Assembly: GCF_020687685.1 (NCBI RefSeq)
Contig: NZ_JAJEWM010000001.1
Location: 930,001-994,000 of the forward strand
Origin: Tessaracoccus sp. OS52
GTDB lineage: Bacteria > Actinomycetota > Actinomycetes > Propionibacteriales > Propionibacteriaceae
Direction of reading: 5' to 3'
DNA: 64,000 nt
The translations under genes and the position numbers were made by a program. The notes beneath the pieces were generated by a model. That model was not told the DNA's origin. It did not search any database and saw only the letters and a program-made list of their open reading frames with translations. Positions 49,423 through 58,339 of the stretch are shown here, one piece after another. The stretch's first letter is position 1, and the number at the start of each line of letters is the position of its first letter.

Positions 49423-49479
49423 GGTCCGCGCCACCGTCGCTGGTCCGCGCCACTGTTGTGCCTCCGCGCCACCGTTGCC
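49423..49479. repeat. Intergenic 19-bp tandem repeats, array 2
   Basis: Three 19-bp units at 49423-49441, 49442-49460 and 49461-49479 share the core CCGCGCCAC-GT. Read on the minus strand they give GTGGCGCGG and ACCAGCG, the same words as array 1 at 36141. The sequence then runs through GCCAGCGCTGTGG, a 13-mer that also occurs near 53235. No gene lies in 49422-49553. Confidence 0.7.
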
Positions 49480-49553
49480 GGCCCAAGCCAGCGCTGTGGA
49501 GGTGGGGGCGCACGGAATGCGCAGCACGGGCAAGCCCCCGATAGTCTCAGGGC

Positions 49554-50489
49554 GTGCAGGACGCCATCGCGGGAATCTCGACCATCTGGGTGGTGATCGG
49601 TGTCGGTTGGCTCGTGGCGCACCTCGGTCTGAGTGACCAGAAGGGCCGAAAGCTGATGGCCGTGCTCGCGTTCAACGTCGGATCGCCCGCGCTGTTGTTC
49701 GGGCTCGTGGCACGGGCGTCGCTGACCCACGTCTTCTCCGGCACGGTGCTGGTCTCGGCACTCGCGATCGTGGCTGCGGGACTGGTCTACCTGGCCGTCG
49801 CCAAGACCGTCTTCCGTCCCACCCTCGGCGGCTCCGTGATCGGGTTCATGGCCAGCTCCTACACCAACGCCGCGAACTTCGGCCTCCCGGTGGCGTTGGC
49901 GCTGCTCGGCGATGCCACCTGGATGGCGCCCATCCTCCTGCTCCAGGTGGCCATCATCATGCCCGCCTGCCTGGCCATCCTGGACGTTGCCAGTGCCCGG
50001 GCCGCCGGCACCCGGATGGGGCTGGTCCGCTACCTGTCGCTGCCGTTTCGCAACCCCATCACGATCGCCATCATCGCCGGACTGCTGTTCAATCTCGCCG
50101 GGATCACGATCCCCGATCCGGTCTGGGCGCCCATCGACATGGTGGGCGGGATCGCCGTCCCACTGATGCTGATGGCCTTCGGAGTCTCGCTGCGCCTGGA
50201 CCCGCTGCCGGGTATCGGAGCGCACAGCGCCCAGGCCTGGTTCACGGTGGCGCTGAAGGTGGTTCTCCATCCGCTGGCCGCCTGGCTGATCGGGCGGGCG
50301 TTCGGCCTCGAGGGTGCTGAGCTCTACGCCGTCGTGGTGCTCGGAGCCCTACCGGCCGCGCAGAACGTCCACGTCATCGCCACGCGCTACGACGAGAGCG
50401 AACTGCTGGCGCGCGACTCCGTGTTCTGGTCGACCATCGCGTCTGTCGCTTCGCTGCTGGTCATCTCCGCGCTACTGGGCCCTGGCTGA
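49554..50489 (+). CDS. AEC-family (auxin efflux carrier-like) permease
   Basis: 311 aa, GTG start, 6 nt after TAGTCT (49542-49547), so probably leaderless. About ten membrane helices in two halves; LAFNVGSPALLFGLVAR and the SSYTNAANFGLPVALALLG segment with its conserved Asn are typical of AEC transporters. These move organic acids such as malate or other anions; substrate unknown. The 3' end overlaps the convergent yhhQ gene by 18 nt. Confidence 0.88.
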   Translation: MQDAIAGISTIWVVIGVGWLVAHLGLSDQKGRKLMAVLAFNVGSPALLFGLVARASLTHVFSGTVLVSALAIVAAGLVYLAVAKTVFRPTLGGSVIGFMASSYTNAANFGLPVALALLGDATWMAPILLLQVAIIMPACLAILDVASARAAGTRMGLVRYLSLPFRNPITIAIIAGLLFNLAGITIPDPVWAPIDMVGGIAVPLMLMAFGVSLRLDPLPGIGAHSAQAWFTVALKVVLHPLAAWLIGRAFGLEGAELYAVVVLGALPAAQNVHVIATRYDESELLARDSVFWSTIASVASLLVISALLGPG

Positions 50490-51191
50490 GTCGGGCACCG
50501 TCCCGTAGGTGGGCTCGTGCTTCTTGACCAGCGCGATCACCCGGTAGGTCACCGGCAGGAAGATGATCTCCACCAGAACCTTGTAGACGTAGCCCACGAT
50601 GATGTAGTTGCCCAGCGTGCCAAGCCCGACGACGCCGCCGAAGGCGACGACGCAGAAGATGACGGTGTCGGCCGCCTCGCCGACGAGGGTGGAGCCCAGC
50701 AGCCGCGCCCACAGCGAGCCCTCGTGCGAACGCTCCTTCAGCTTGACCAGGACGAACGCGTTCAGGAACTGCCCAGCCAGGTAGCCCAGTGCGCTCGCGA
50801 GCACGATCCTGGGCACGAACCCGAGGATGGTGCTGAAGGCCTCCTGACCGCCCCAGTCCGCCGCCGGGGGAGCGGCCCCCACGACGAGGAAGACCACCGA
50901 GGCAAGGATCGAGACCGCGAACCCGATCAGGATCGCGCGCCGCGCACCCCTCAGCCCGAACACCTCCGCCAGGACATCGCCGAGGATGTAGGTCAGGGGG
51001 AAGAGGAAGGCGCCTCCGTCGGTGATGATCGGCAGCACGGGGAAGCCGAACAGCTCGACGTCGGGACCGAACTGGATGAGCTTCACGGCCGAGACGTTCG
51101 AGATCAGCAGAAAAGCGCAGAACAGCGCCACGATCAGGTCGAAGTTGCCCCGCGCGGGGCGCGCGAACTGGGAATCGGAGGGGTTTGTCAC
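50472..51191 (-). CDS. yhhQ: Queuosine precursor transporter (YhhQ/VUT family)
   Basis: 239 aa, GTG start. About six membrane helices with family motifs LLISNVSAVKLIQFG, ITDGGAFLFPLTYILGDVLAEVFG and a late GEAADTVIFCVVAF. YhhQ proteins take up queuosine precursors such as preQ0 or preQ1. With tgt 3.5 kb away and no de novo queuosine genes visible, this supports salvage. The minus orientation means it is not in the tgt operon. Confidence 0.9.
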   Translation of the reverse strand: MTNPSDSQFARPARGNFDLIVALFCAFLLISNVSAVKLIQFGPDVELFGFPVLPIITDGGAFLFPLTYILGDVLAEVFGLRGARRAILIGFAVSILASVVFLVVGAAPPAADWGGQEAFSTILGFVPRIVLASALGYLAGQFLNAFVLVKLKERSHEGSLWARLLGSTLVGEAADTVIFCVVAFGGVVGLGTLGNYIIVGYVYKVLVEIIFLPVTYRVIALVKKHEPTYGTVPDSARAQ

Positions 51192-51224
51192 CGGTCAACC
51201 ATAGAGGGGTGGCAGGATTGCTCC

Positions 51225-51671
51225 ATGGAAGCCGACGATTTCACCAACGAACAGGTGCCTGACGAGTCCGAACAGCTGGACCAGCTGCAGGAGGGTGACT
51301 CGCTCATCGACCGTGGGGTCGCCGACGTCCTCGACGAGGGCTACACCGCCCCCGAGGGCTGGTCGCCAGCACAGCGCTTCGGCAACACCCCGGCCGAGAT
51401 GCGTCAGGGCGAGACCCTCGAGATGCGCGTCAAGCAGGAGGTCCCCGAAGAGGATCCGACGAACACCGACGACGGCGAGAAGTGGCACAACGGCGACGAG
51501 AAGCGGCAGGTCGGGACGGAGCGTGCCGGTCGCCTGATGGGCGTGCAGGGCCCGGGTGGTCGGCAGCACACCCTGGGCGTCGACGTTGGCTACTCCGGCG
51601 GTGCCGCAAGCGCCGAGGAGGCCGCGATGCATGTGATCTCCGACGAAGACGAGGACCAACTCGACGACTGA
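51225..51671 (+). CDS. DUF5709 family protein
   Basis: 148 aa from ATG 51225, very acidic and probably poorly folded in parts. Recognisable DUF5709 blocks: LQEGDSLIDRGVADVLDEGY, PEGWSPAQRFG, and RAGRLM...DVGYSGGAASAEEAAMHV. Found across actinobacteria with unknown role. It diverges from yhhQ and precedes phoH. Confidence 0.85.
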   Translation: MEADDFTNEQVPDESEQLDQLQEGDSLIDRGVADVLDEGYTAPEGWSPAQRFGNTPAEMRQGETLEMRVKQEVPEEDPTNTDDGEKWHNGDEKRQVGTERAGRLMGVQGPGGRQHTLGVDVGYSGGAASAEEAAMHVISDEDEDQLDD

Positions 51672-51713
51672 GTCATCCCGGAGCCTTCGGCCGTGGCCTA
51701 GACTGGCTGCCAC

Positions 51714-52772
51714 GTGGGCGGGCGGCGCTCACGACGGACCAGAGGAAGGCCAGCCCTGACTCCCTCGAACGCACTGGAGACCCAGCTCGGAACGCGTACC
51801 GTGCACGTGCCGGCCTCCATGGACATGGTGAATCTGCTCGGCCCGCGGGATGACTTCCTGCGAATCCTCGAGCGGGAACTGGACGCGGAGATCCATGTCC
51901 GCGGCGGACAGATCACCCTCAGCGGCAACACCGCCGACGTCGCCCACGCGGCCGACGTCATCACCGAGCTGATCACGATCATCCGCACTGGCCAAGGCCT
52001 CACTGGCGAGGACGTGGAACGCGTCGTCGGCATGTCGAGGGACCCCGACGCCAGCCCCAGCGAGATCCTCACCGCGGACATCATCTCCGCCCGCGGCAAG
52101 ACGGTGCGCCCCAAGACGCTGAACCAGAAGCGCTACGTCGATGCCATCGACGCCCACACCGTCGTGTTCGGGATCGGCCCCGCGGGCACGGGCAAGACCT
52201 ACCTGGCGATGGCCAAAGCCGTGCAAGCCCTGCAGGCCAAGCAGGTCAGCCGTATCATCCTCACCCGCCCCGCCATCGAGGCCGGCGAGCGCCTCGGGTT
52301 CCTTCCCGGCACCCTCAGCGACAAGATCGACCCGTACCTGCGGCCGCTTTACGACGCCCTGCACGACATGGTGGAACCCGACGCCGTGCCGAAGCTCCTG
52401 ACCTCCGGCACCGTCGAAGTGGCCCCCCTCGCCTACATGCGCGGACGCACCCTCAACGACGCGTTCATCATCCTGGACGAGGCACAGAACACCTCGAGCG
52501 AGCAGATGAAGATGTTCCTGACCAGGCTGGGGTTCAACTCCAAGGTGGTGGTCACCGGCGACGTCACCCAGGTTGACCTCCCCGGCGGCATCCGCAGCGG
52601 CCTGCGGCAGGTGCAGGGCATCCTCGACGGCGTAGAGGACATCGCCTTCTGCACGCTGACGGCACGCGACGTCGTGCGGCACCGGCTGGTCGGCAAGATC
52701 GTCGCCGCCTATGACCAGTTCGACAGCCTCAACGCGCCCCCCGCCGAACACCGTCCGAGGACCGGCCGATGA
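51714..52772 (+). CDS. phoH: PhoH-like ATPase (PhoH-type NTPase/helicase)
   Basis: 352 aa if it starts at GTG 51714, which lies 9 nt after TAGACT (51699-51704) with no binding site. The homologous region starts about residue 15. An N-terminal KH-like part ([20 protein letters not shown]) precedes the ATPase: Walker [32 protein letters not shown], and [11 protein letters not shown]. PhoH-like proteins couple to RNA metabolism with YbeY and Era. Overlaps ybeY by 4 nt. The exact start is the main uncertainty. Confidence 0.93.
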   Translation: MGGRRSRRTRGRPALTPSNALETQLGTRTVHVPASMDMVNLLGPRDDFLRILERELDAEIHVRGGQITLSGNTADVAHAADVITELITIIRTGQGLTGEDVERVVGMSRDPDASPSEILTADIISARGKTVRPKTLNQKRYVDAIDAHTVVFGIGPAGTGKTYLAMAKAVQALQAKQVSRIILTRPAIEAGERLGFLPGTLSDKIDPYLRPLYDALHDMVEPDAVPKLLTSGTVEVAPLAYMRGRTLNDAFIILDEAQNTSSEQMKMFLTRLGFNSKVVVTGDVTQVDLPGGIRSGLRQVQGILDGVEDIAFCTLTARDVVRHRLVGKIVAAYDQFDSLNAPPAEHRPRTGR

Positions 52773-53233
52773 TCGACATCAACAACGAGTCCGGCATGGC
52801 GGCCGACGAGCAGGGCCTCGTCGCGCTGGCCTCCTTCGCGCTCGAGAAGCTGCGGATCCACCCGCAGGCAGAGCTCTCCATTCTCCTCGTCGACGAGGAA
52901 ACCATGGCGGGCTACCACGAACGGTTCATGGATCTTCCCGGCCCCACCGACGTGATGAGCTTCCCAATGGACGAGCTCCGTGCGCCCGACGAGGACGAGG
53001 ACCCGCCGATGGGCCTGCTGGGTGACATCGTCCTGTGTCCCCAGGTGACGCGGCGCCAGGCGGCGGAGAATGGTCGCGAGCCCGACGCCGAGGCCGAGTA
53101 CCTGCTGGTCCATGGGCTGCTCCACCTGCTCGGACACGACCATGCCGAGCCCGAGGAGAAGGCGGTCATGTTCGGCCTGAACGACAAGATCATCGCAGCC
53201 TGGGACATTGCCCGGGCCGACCGGTCGCGCTGA
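52769..53233 (+). CDS. ybeY: Endoribonuclease YbeY
   Basis: 154 aa. Zinc motif HGLLHLLGHDHAEPEE (HxxxHxxGxDH) and the preceding PTDVMSFPM. YbeY matures 16S rRNA and takes part in ribosome quality control with Era. Start overlaps the phoH stop (ATGA). In most actinobacteria the corC-like gene follows directly; here 3.8 kb of other genes are inserted. Confidence 0.97.
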   Translation: MIDINNESGMAADEQGLVALASFALEKLRIHPQAELSILLVDEETMAGYHERFMDLPGPTDVMSFPMDELRAPDEDEDPPMGLLGDIVLCPQVTRRQAAENGREPDAEAEYLLVHGLLHLLGHDHAEPEEKAVMFGLNDKIIAAWDIARADRSR

Positions 53234-53243
53234 CGCCAGCGCT

Positions 53244-54509
53244 GTGGCAACCAGCGAACTCAGCCGGCGTCTGGGCGTCGAGGATGCGTTCTTCATCGGT
53301 GTCGCCTCCATGGTGGGCGCGGGGGTGTTCGCCGTGTTCGCGCCGGCGGCAGCCGCGGCTGGGGAGGCGCTGCTCCTGGGCCTGTTGATCGCCGGGTTCG
53401 TCGCTTGGTGCAACGCCACGTCGTCTGCGCAGTTGGCCGCCCAGTACCCGAGCGCCGGTGGCACCTACCTCTACGGACGGCAGCGGCTGGGACAGTGGCC
53501 CGGCTACTTTGCTGGCTGGAGCTTCGTCATCGGGAAGACCGCCTCCTGCGCGGCCATGGCCATGACCTTCGCCGCCTACTGGGCGCCGCAGGCCTGGCAC
53601 AAGCCGGTGGCCATCGCGGTCGTGTGGGTGCTGGTGGGCATCAACTACTTCGGGGTCACCAGAACTGCCCAGGTCGCGAAGGTGCTTGTGGTCATCGCCC
53701 TCGCGGGGCTGCTCGTCGCGCTCGGGGTCGGGTGGGGGAGCCTGCCCATTGCAGCTGCATCCCCGATCGCGGTTCCCGCCGGCCTCGGTGGCTGGTACGG
53801 GCTGCTGCAGTCAGCCGGCCTGATGTTCTTCGCCTTCGCCGGCTACGCACGGATCGCGACGATGGGAGAGGAGGTCCGGGCACCGGAACGCACCATCCCG
53901 CTGGCCATCGTGTCAGCTTTGCTGGTGACGCTGGTGCTCTACGCCGGGGTGGCCGTGACGCTGCTGATGCTGGTCGGCTCGGAGGCGCTGGCGACGGCGA
54001 GCGCGCCGCTGATGCTGCTGGTGGCGTCGTCGCCCTGGGCGAAGGCGGTGCTGGTCGCGGCCGCTCTGGCGGCGAGCGCGGGCGCGCTGCTGGGACTGCT
54101 GAGCGGTATCGGCCGGACGTGGCTCGCGATGGCCCGCAACGCCGACCTTCCCGTCTGGTTCGCCACCACCCACCCGGTGCACAAGGTGCCACATCGAGTG
54201 GACCTCGTGCTGGGCGGCATCCTGACGTTGGTCATCCTCCTTGCCGATCTCCGCGGTGCCATCGGCTTCTCGTCCTTCGGGGTCCTGCTGTACTACTTCG
54301 TCGCCAACGTGGCCGCCCACACCCAGGACGCGGCATACCGTCGATACCCGCGCTGGCTGCAGGTTGCCGGGGCTCTGGCCTGCTTGGTGCTCGTGGCGAC
54401 GTTGCCGTGGCAGTCAGTGGTGGCCGGCGTGGTGGTTCTCGTGGCCGGCGTCGTGCTTCGGCTGTTGAGGATCCGTGCGGGCCGAATTGCCGTACCCGCT
54501 GCCAACTGA
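53244..54509 (+). CDS. APC-superfamily amino acid/polyamine permease
   Basis: 421 aa from GTG 53244, ten bases after ybeY. About twelve membrane helices. Substrate-binding segment VASMVGAGVFAVFAP (the GxG-type unwound helix 1) and FAFAGYARIATMGEEVRAPERTIP in helix 6 are typical. Imports an amino acid or amine; which one is unknown. The start lies in a GCCAGCGCTGTGG sequence also found near array 2. Confidence 0.88.
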   Translation: MATSELSRRLGVEDAFFIGVASMVGAGVFAVFAPAAAAAGEALLLGLLIAGFVAWCNATSSAQLAAQYPSAGGTYLYGRQRLGQWPGYFAGWSFVIGKTASCAAMAMTFAAYWAPQAWHKPVAIAVVWVLVGINYFGVTRTAQVAKVLVVIALAGLLVALGVGWGSLPIAAASPIAVPAGLGGWYGLLQSAGLMFFAFAGYARIATMGEEVRAPERTIPLAIVSALLVTLVLYAGVAVTLLMLVGSEALATASAPLMLLVASSPWAKAVLVAAALAASAGALLGLLSGIGRTWLAMARNADLPVWFATTHPVHKVPHRVDLVLGGILTLVILLADLRGAIGFSSFGVLLYYFVANVAAHTQDAAYRRYPRWLQVAGALACLVLVATLPWQSVVAGVVVLVAGVVLRLLRIRAGRIAVPAAN

Positions 54510-54534
54510 TCCCGCTGGCAAGCAAGATGGGGAT

Positions 54535-55392
54535 ATGGATAGAGCAGACCTGACCAGTATCCCCGCGCAGCAGCAGGCGTGGCCCGGCCGGACGGCCGAG
54601 CTCGACCCCCAGCCCGACCACGGCGAGCAGTCCTGGGTCGGCCGTGGTCGCCTGGAGGGCAAGCGGGCCCTCATCACCGGTGGTGACTCCGGCATCGGCC
54701 GCGCCGTCGCCATCACCTTCGCCAAGGAGGGCGCCGACGTCGTCATCGCCCACCTCCCGCAGGAGGCCGAGGACGCCCAGGACACCGTCGAACTGGTCCG
54801 GGCGCAGGGGCGCAAGGGCGAGGCCGTCGCCACCGACCTCCGCGACGCCAAGGCCAACCGCGAGCTGGCCGCCAAGGCCGTGGAGTTGCTCGGTGGCATT
54901 GACGTCCTGGTGTGCAACGCGGCGTTCCAGATGACCCATGACGAGATCGGGGAGTTCCCCGACGAGCAGGTGGTGCGTACCTTCGAGACCAACGTCTTCG
55001 GCCCGTTCTGGCTGACCAAGGCACTCGAGGACGAACTCCGCGACGGCAGCATCATCATCACCACCTCCGTGCAGGCCTTCAGCCCCTCGGAGCAGTTGCT
55101 GGACTACGCAGCGACGAAGGCGGCCCTCAACAACCTGGCGGTCAACCTGGCGGCTGAGCTTGGCCCGCAGAACACGCGCGTGAACGCCGTCGCACCCGGA
55201 CCCATCTGGACCCCGCTCATCCCTGCGACGATGAGTGAGAAGAAGGTGGACGGCTTCGGTTCCGACACGCCGCTGGGCCGGGCCGGGCATCCCGTGGAGG
55301 TGGCGGCTGCCTTCGTCTTCCTGGCCTCCGACGAGGCCAGCTACGTCTCGGGCACCGTGCTGGGCGTCACCGGCGGCAAGCCGATCTTCTGA
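54535..55392 (+). CDS. Short-chain dehydrogenase/reductase (YghA/YhdF-like)
   Basis: 285 aa from ATG 54535. A ~40-residue N-terminal extension with PGRTAELDPQPDHGEQSW is typical of the YghA-type SDR group often linked to general stress. Rossmann motif ITGGDSGIGRAVA, NAA-type VCNAAFQ, catalytic Ser in TTSVQAF and YAATKAALNN (YxxxK), with a late PIWTPLIPATM. It uses NAD(P)H on an unknown alcohol or aldehyde. Confidence 0.9.
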   Translation: MDRADLTSIPAQQQAWPGRTAELDPQPDHGEQSWVGRGRLEGKRALITGGDSGIGRAVAITFAKEGADVVIAHLPQEAEDAQDTVELVRAQGRKGEAVATDLRDAKANRELAAKAVELLGGIDVLVCNAAFQMTHDEIGEFPDEQVVRTFETNVFGPFWLTKALEDELRDGSIIITTSVQAFSPSEQLLDYAATKAALNNLAVNLAAELGPQNTRVNAVAPGPIWTPLIPATMSEKKVDGFGSDTPLGRAGHPVEVAAAFVFLASDEASYVSGTVLGVTGGKPIF

Positions 55393-55408
55393 GTTCCAGG
55401 ACCAACGA

Positions 55409-55445
55409 AGCGCCCGGTGCCTGCTCACGGCAGGCACCGGGCGCT
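55409..55445. terminator. Perfect 16-bp bidirectional terminator
   Basis: Left arm 55409-55424 (AGCGCCCGGTGCCTGC) and right arm 55430-55445 pair perfectly around TCACG, followed by TTGGTGTT. It separates the SDR gene from the convergent repeat-protein operon. Confidence 0.85.
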
Positions 55446-55458
55446 TGGTGTTCAATCG

Positions 55459-56112
55459 TCAGCGCGATCCCGGCGGGATCGGTGGGATCGGCGGGGCGCC
55501 GCTGTCATCGTCGTCAGGCAGAGGGTTTCGGGCGTAGGGATCCGCCGCTGTGAGCGGATCGACGGGGTTCCCGCTGGCGTCGACGGGGTTGCCGTCCTCG
55601 TCCACGCGGTTGCCGGAGTCGTCGACGCGGTTGCCGAACTCGTCGCGGTAGAAGCCGTCGGCATCGCGCTGCCTGTTGACCTCGGTGCCGAGGATGCCGC
55701 CGGTGGTCGTCTCCTCCACCCTGGGCGGCGAGGCCGGTGACTCCGGCGTGTAGGGGGAGTAGGGCGAGTCAGCCGAGTCCGGGGACTCGGGCGTTCCGGG
55801 ACCGCCATACGGATCGTCGACGGTGCCCTGACGGGTCAGGTCGGGACCGGGGTTGGAGACGTTCTCCTCGTCGGCGATGATCGGATCGCCGACGCCGACG
55901 TGTGAGTCGTCGGGTCCGGGATTGGACGCGTTCTCCTCGTCGGCGATCAGCGGCTCCCCGACGCCCGTGTGCGGACCGTCGGGCCCGGGGTTGTCCAGAT
56001 TGCGCCCGCCCGCGTAGGCCGGGTCTCCGGTACCGGTACCGGGGATGTCGGGTCCGGGGTTGTCGAGGTTGCGGTCGTCAGCGACGAAGTCGTCGCCACG
56101 GTTGGTGGTCAT
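55459..56112 (-). CDS. Acidic protein with NPGPD 23-residue repeats and GNPVD 7-residue repeats (unknown)
   Basis: 217 aa from ATG 56112 with AGGAGG upstream. Residues 15-106 are four tandem 23-residue units, each starting N-x-x-NPGPD and most with a TGxGDP-like turn. Residues 158-185 are four 7-residue units of the form xxGN(R/P)VD. The rest is rich in Pro, Ser, Asp and Glu, and the end is a proline-rich PPIPPIPPGSR. No signal peptide or membrane helix. I recognise no family. It lies 20 nt downstream of a membrane protein whose C-terminus also carries GNPVDE, so the two probably work together. Confidence 0.75.
   Translation of the reverse strand: MTTNRGDDFVADDRNLDNPGPDIPGTGTGDPAYAGGRNLDNPGPDGPHTGVGEPLIADEENASNPGPDDSHVGVGDPIIADEENVSNPGPDLTRQGTVDDPYGGPGTPESPDSADSPYSPYTPESPASPPRVEETTTGGILGTEVNRQRDADGFYRDEFGNRVDDSGNRVDEDGNPVDASGNPVDPLTAADPYARNPLPDDDDSGAPPIPPIPPGSR
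55795..56070 (-). repeat. Four in-frame 69-bp tandem repeats (NPGPD units)
   Basis: Encodes residues 15-106 of the acidic repeat protein: four 69-bp units. Units 1 and 2 both begin NLDNPGPD, while 3 and 4 begin NASNPGPD and NVSNPGPD, so pairs 1-2 and 3-4 are closer, consistent with stepwise duplication. Confidence 0.8.
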
Positions 56113-56132
56113 CTGCTCCTCCTGCTTCCTTC

Positions 56133-56837
56133 TCAGTGCCGGTCTTCGTCGACCGGGTTGCCGTAGGGGTCCAGCCTGCGTCCCTGCTCGTCGCGCGGCA
56201 CGTCGTCGACGTCGTGGCGAACGTCCTCGTCGCCGGTGCGGGTGCCATCACCGTGGCGCACCTCGTGGGGCTGCTCAACGTCATCGCGCCGCTCGTCGCC
56301 CAAGGGAGCGTCGCGGTCGTCGTGAAGGTCGTCCCGTCGTGCCCCCGGGACGCCGTCGGACAGGTCGTCGCGGCGGTCCGTGAGGTCGTCGCGATCATGG
56401 AGGTCGTCGCGGTGGTCAGTGCGGTCCGTTCGCGGGTCGAGTTCGTCCGCCTTGCGGAGTGCCTCTTCCCGTTCGCGTTGAACCTCAGCCAGCCGTTCGC
56501 GGCTGTGCTGCGCCTCGTCGTCGCGAACCTCGGCAACCTCTGCCGCTGCCGCGGCCCGCTCCTCGGCCTCGGCGGCCTGCAGGCGCAGCGCCTCGGCTCG
56601 CTCACCCTCAGTGCGGGCTTCCTGCCGTACTGCTTCGGCGCGGGCGGCGAGGTCATCCGCACGCTGCTGGCGGGCCTCGACGACCCGATCGTTCTCATGT
56701 GCTTTTGCGCGTAGTTCCTGGGCGCGTTCGAGATTGGCGCTCCGGTTGCCGCGAGTGGCGGCCACGATGATTCCAATCACAAGGGCGATCAGCACCAGCG
56801 CGATGATCACCCATACCCAAATCGGCCAGTCCGGCAT
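56133..56837 (-). CDS. Membrane-anchored coiled-coil protein with RDD-rich tail (unknown)
   Basis: 234 aa from ATG 56837 with GGAG upstream. One membrane helix at residues ~4-27 (WPIWVWVIIALVLIALVIG), then ~100 residues of heptad-like Ala/Glu/Arg coiled coil (AEALRLQAAEAEERAAAAAE), then a highly charged tail with repeated RDD and DRxD words, ending LDPYGNPVDEDRH. The tail's GNPVDE motif is shared with the downstream acidic repeat protein. No known domain. It could be an envelope-linked scaffold; that is inference only. Confidence 0.75.
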   Translation of the reverse strand: MPDWPIWVWVIIALVLIALVIGIIVAATRGNRSANLERAQELRAKAHENDRVVEARQQRADDLAARAEAVRQEARTEGERAEALRLQAAEAEERAAAAAEVAEVRDDEAQHSRERLAEVQREREEALRKADELDPRTDRTDHRDDLHDRDDLTDRRDDLSDGVPGARRDDLHDDRDAPLGDERRDDVEQPHEVRHGDGTRTGDEDVRHDVDDVPRDEQGRRLDPYGNPVDEDRH

Positions 56838-57019
56838 GGTTGTTTCTCCGTCCGTGAGACTGCGTGGTCTTTCAACACTAGACCCACGCGGGTCACGCGG
56901 TGCTGGAAACGTCAACTCCCGCACGCCCACCCTCCTGGCGCAGCCCCCGGAGTTGCGGCCTTCTCCTATAGACTGGCCCAGCCCCTAGCCCCTTCGTGGA
57001 AGAGAGTTGATCCCGCACC

Positions 57020-58339
57020 GTGACGCCGTCGGAGTGGACAACACTGGCCGTCGCGCTGGTCTGCGCGATCATCGCATCCCTGCTGGCAGCAATCGAGACC
57101 GCGCTGTCCGTCATTTCCCGTGGGCGCGCCGAGCGGATGGTTGACGAGGGGATCCCCGGCGCGGGCAGGATCAGGGAGATGGCGCAGGATCCTGCGCCGT
57201 CGATCAACGCGGTGATGTTCACCCGCATGTTGCTCGAGATCTCGACGATCGTGCTCGTGGCGTTGGTGGTGTTCGACAACGTATCGGGGTTGTGGGGCCG
57301 GGTCGGCCTCACGGTGGGTGTCATGCTGCTGGTCTCGTTCATCTTCTGGGGGGTGGCCCCCCGCACCATCGGCCGTCAGAAGCCGGAGTCCGTCATGCGC
57401 GCCTTCGCGCTCATGGTCTCGGTTCTCACGACAGTGCTGGGTCCGGTGGCTGCGCTGATGGTCCTGCTCGGGAACGCGCTCACCCCCGGTCGGGGCTTCG
57501 CCGACGGGCCGTTCGCCTCTGAGGCTGAGTTGCGCGAGTACGTCGACCTGGCCGAGGCCAATGACCTGATCGAGGCCCGCGAGTCGAAGATGATCCACTC
57601 GGTCTTCGAGCTGGGCGACACGCTGGTCAAGGAAGTCATGGTCCCGCGCCCGGACATGGTCTACATCCCGGCGGACCGGACGCTGCGCCAGCTCCTGTCG
57701 CTGTCCCTGCGCTCCGGTTTCTCCCGGATCCCGGTGGTCGGTGAAGGTGGCATCGACGACGTCCTCGGCGTCGTCTACATGAAGGACGTCAGCAAGCGGA
57801 TCTACGACTTCCCCGACGCGGAGCGGACCGAGACGGTGGGGGAGCACATGCGTCCGGCCACGTTCGTCCCGGATTCCAAGCCCGCGGGCGAACTCCTGCG
57901 CGACATGCAGCTTCGTCACTCGCACCTCGTCATCGTCATAGACGAGTTCGGAGGAACCGCGGGACTGTGCACGATGGAGGATGTCGTCGAGGAGATCGTG
58001 GGCGAGATCGTCGACGAGTACGACGAGGAGATCCCCAACGTCGTCGAGCTCGGGGAGGGGCGCTACCGGGTGTCGTCGCGGTTGCCGCTGGACGAGCTCG
58101 GAGACCTGTTCCACCTGGAATGGGACGACGAGGACGTCGAGACCGTCGGCGGACTCATGGCCAAACTGCTCAACGTCGTCCCGATCCCGGGTTCGAAAGT
58201 GATCTTCGACGGTATCGAGATGGTCGCAGACCGCGCCGTCGGCCGTCGCCACCAGGTAGGCACAGTGCTGGTGCGCCAACTCACGGCGGAGGAACTCCAG
58301 CCGGCCCACCCAGAAGGGGATGCTGAGGACGATGACTGA
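57020..58339 (+). CDS. CorC/HlyC-like protein: CNNM (DUF21) membrane domain, two CBS domains, CorC_HlyC domain
   Basis: 439 aa, GTG start. N-terminal DUF21 with about four helices (LAVALVCAIIASLLAAIETALSVISRGRAERM). The CBS pair starts around VKEVMVPRPDMVYIPADRTL and ends DEFGGTAGLCTMEDVVEEIVGEI. A C-terminal CorC_HlyC domain follows (GRYRVSSRLPLDELGDLF). Family members move or control Mg2+/Co2+. Placed between ybeY and era in actinobacteria; it overlaps the era start by 8 nt. Confidence 0.93.
   Translation: MTPSEWTTLAVALVCAIIASLLAAIETALSVISRGRAERMVDEGIPGAGRIREMAQDPAPSINAVMFTRMLLEISTIVLVALVVFDNVSGLWGRVGLTVGVMLLVSFIFWGVAPRTIGRQKPESVMRAFALMVSVLTTVLGPVAALMVLLGNALTPGRGFADGPFASEAELREYVDLAEANDLIEARESKMIHSVFELGDTLVKEVMVPRPDMVYIPADRTLRQLLSLSLRSGFSRIPVVGEGGIDDVLGVVYMKDVSKRIYDFPDAERTETVGEHMRPATFVPDSKPAGELLRDMQLRHSHLVIVIDEFGGTAGLCTMEDVVEEIVGEIVDEYDEEIPNVVELGEGRYRVSSRLPLDELGDLFHLEWDDEDVETVGGLMAKLLNVVPIPGSKVIFDGIEMVADRAVGRRHQVGTVLVRQLTAEELQPAHPEGDAEDDD

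Noticed and set aside
54232-55455. 407-codon minus-strand frame opposite the SDR gene
   Set aside because: Would run through the perfect terminator's neighbourhood and two real plus-strand genes; composition is typical of a shadow frame.
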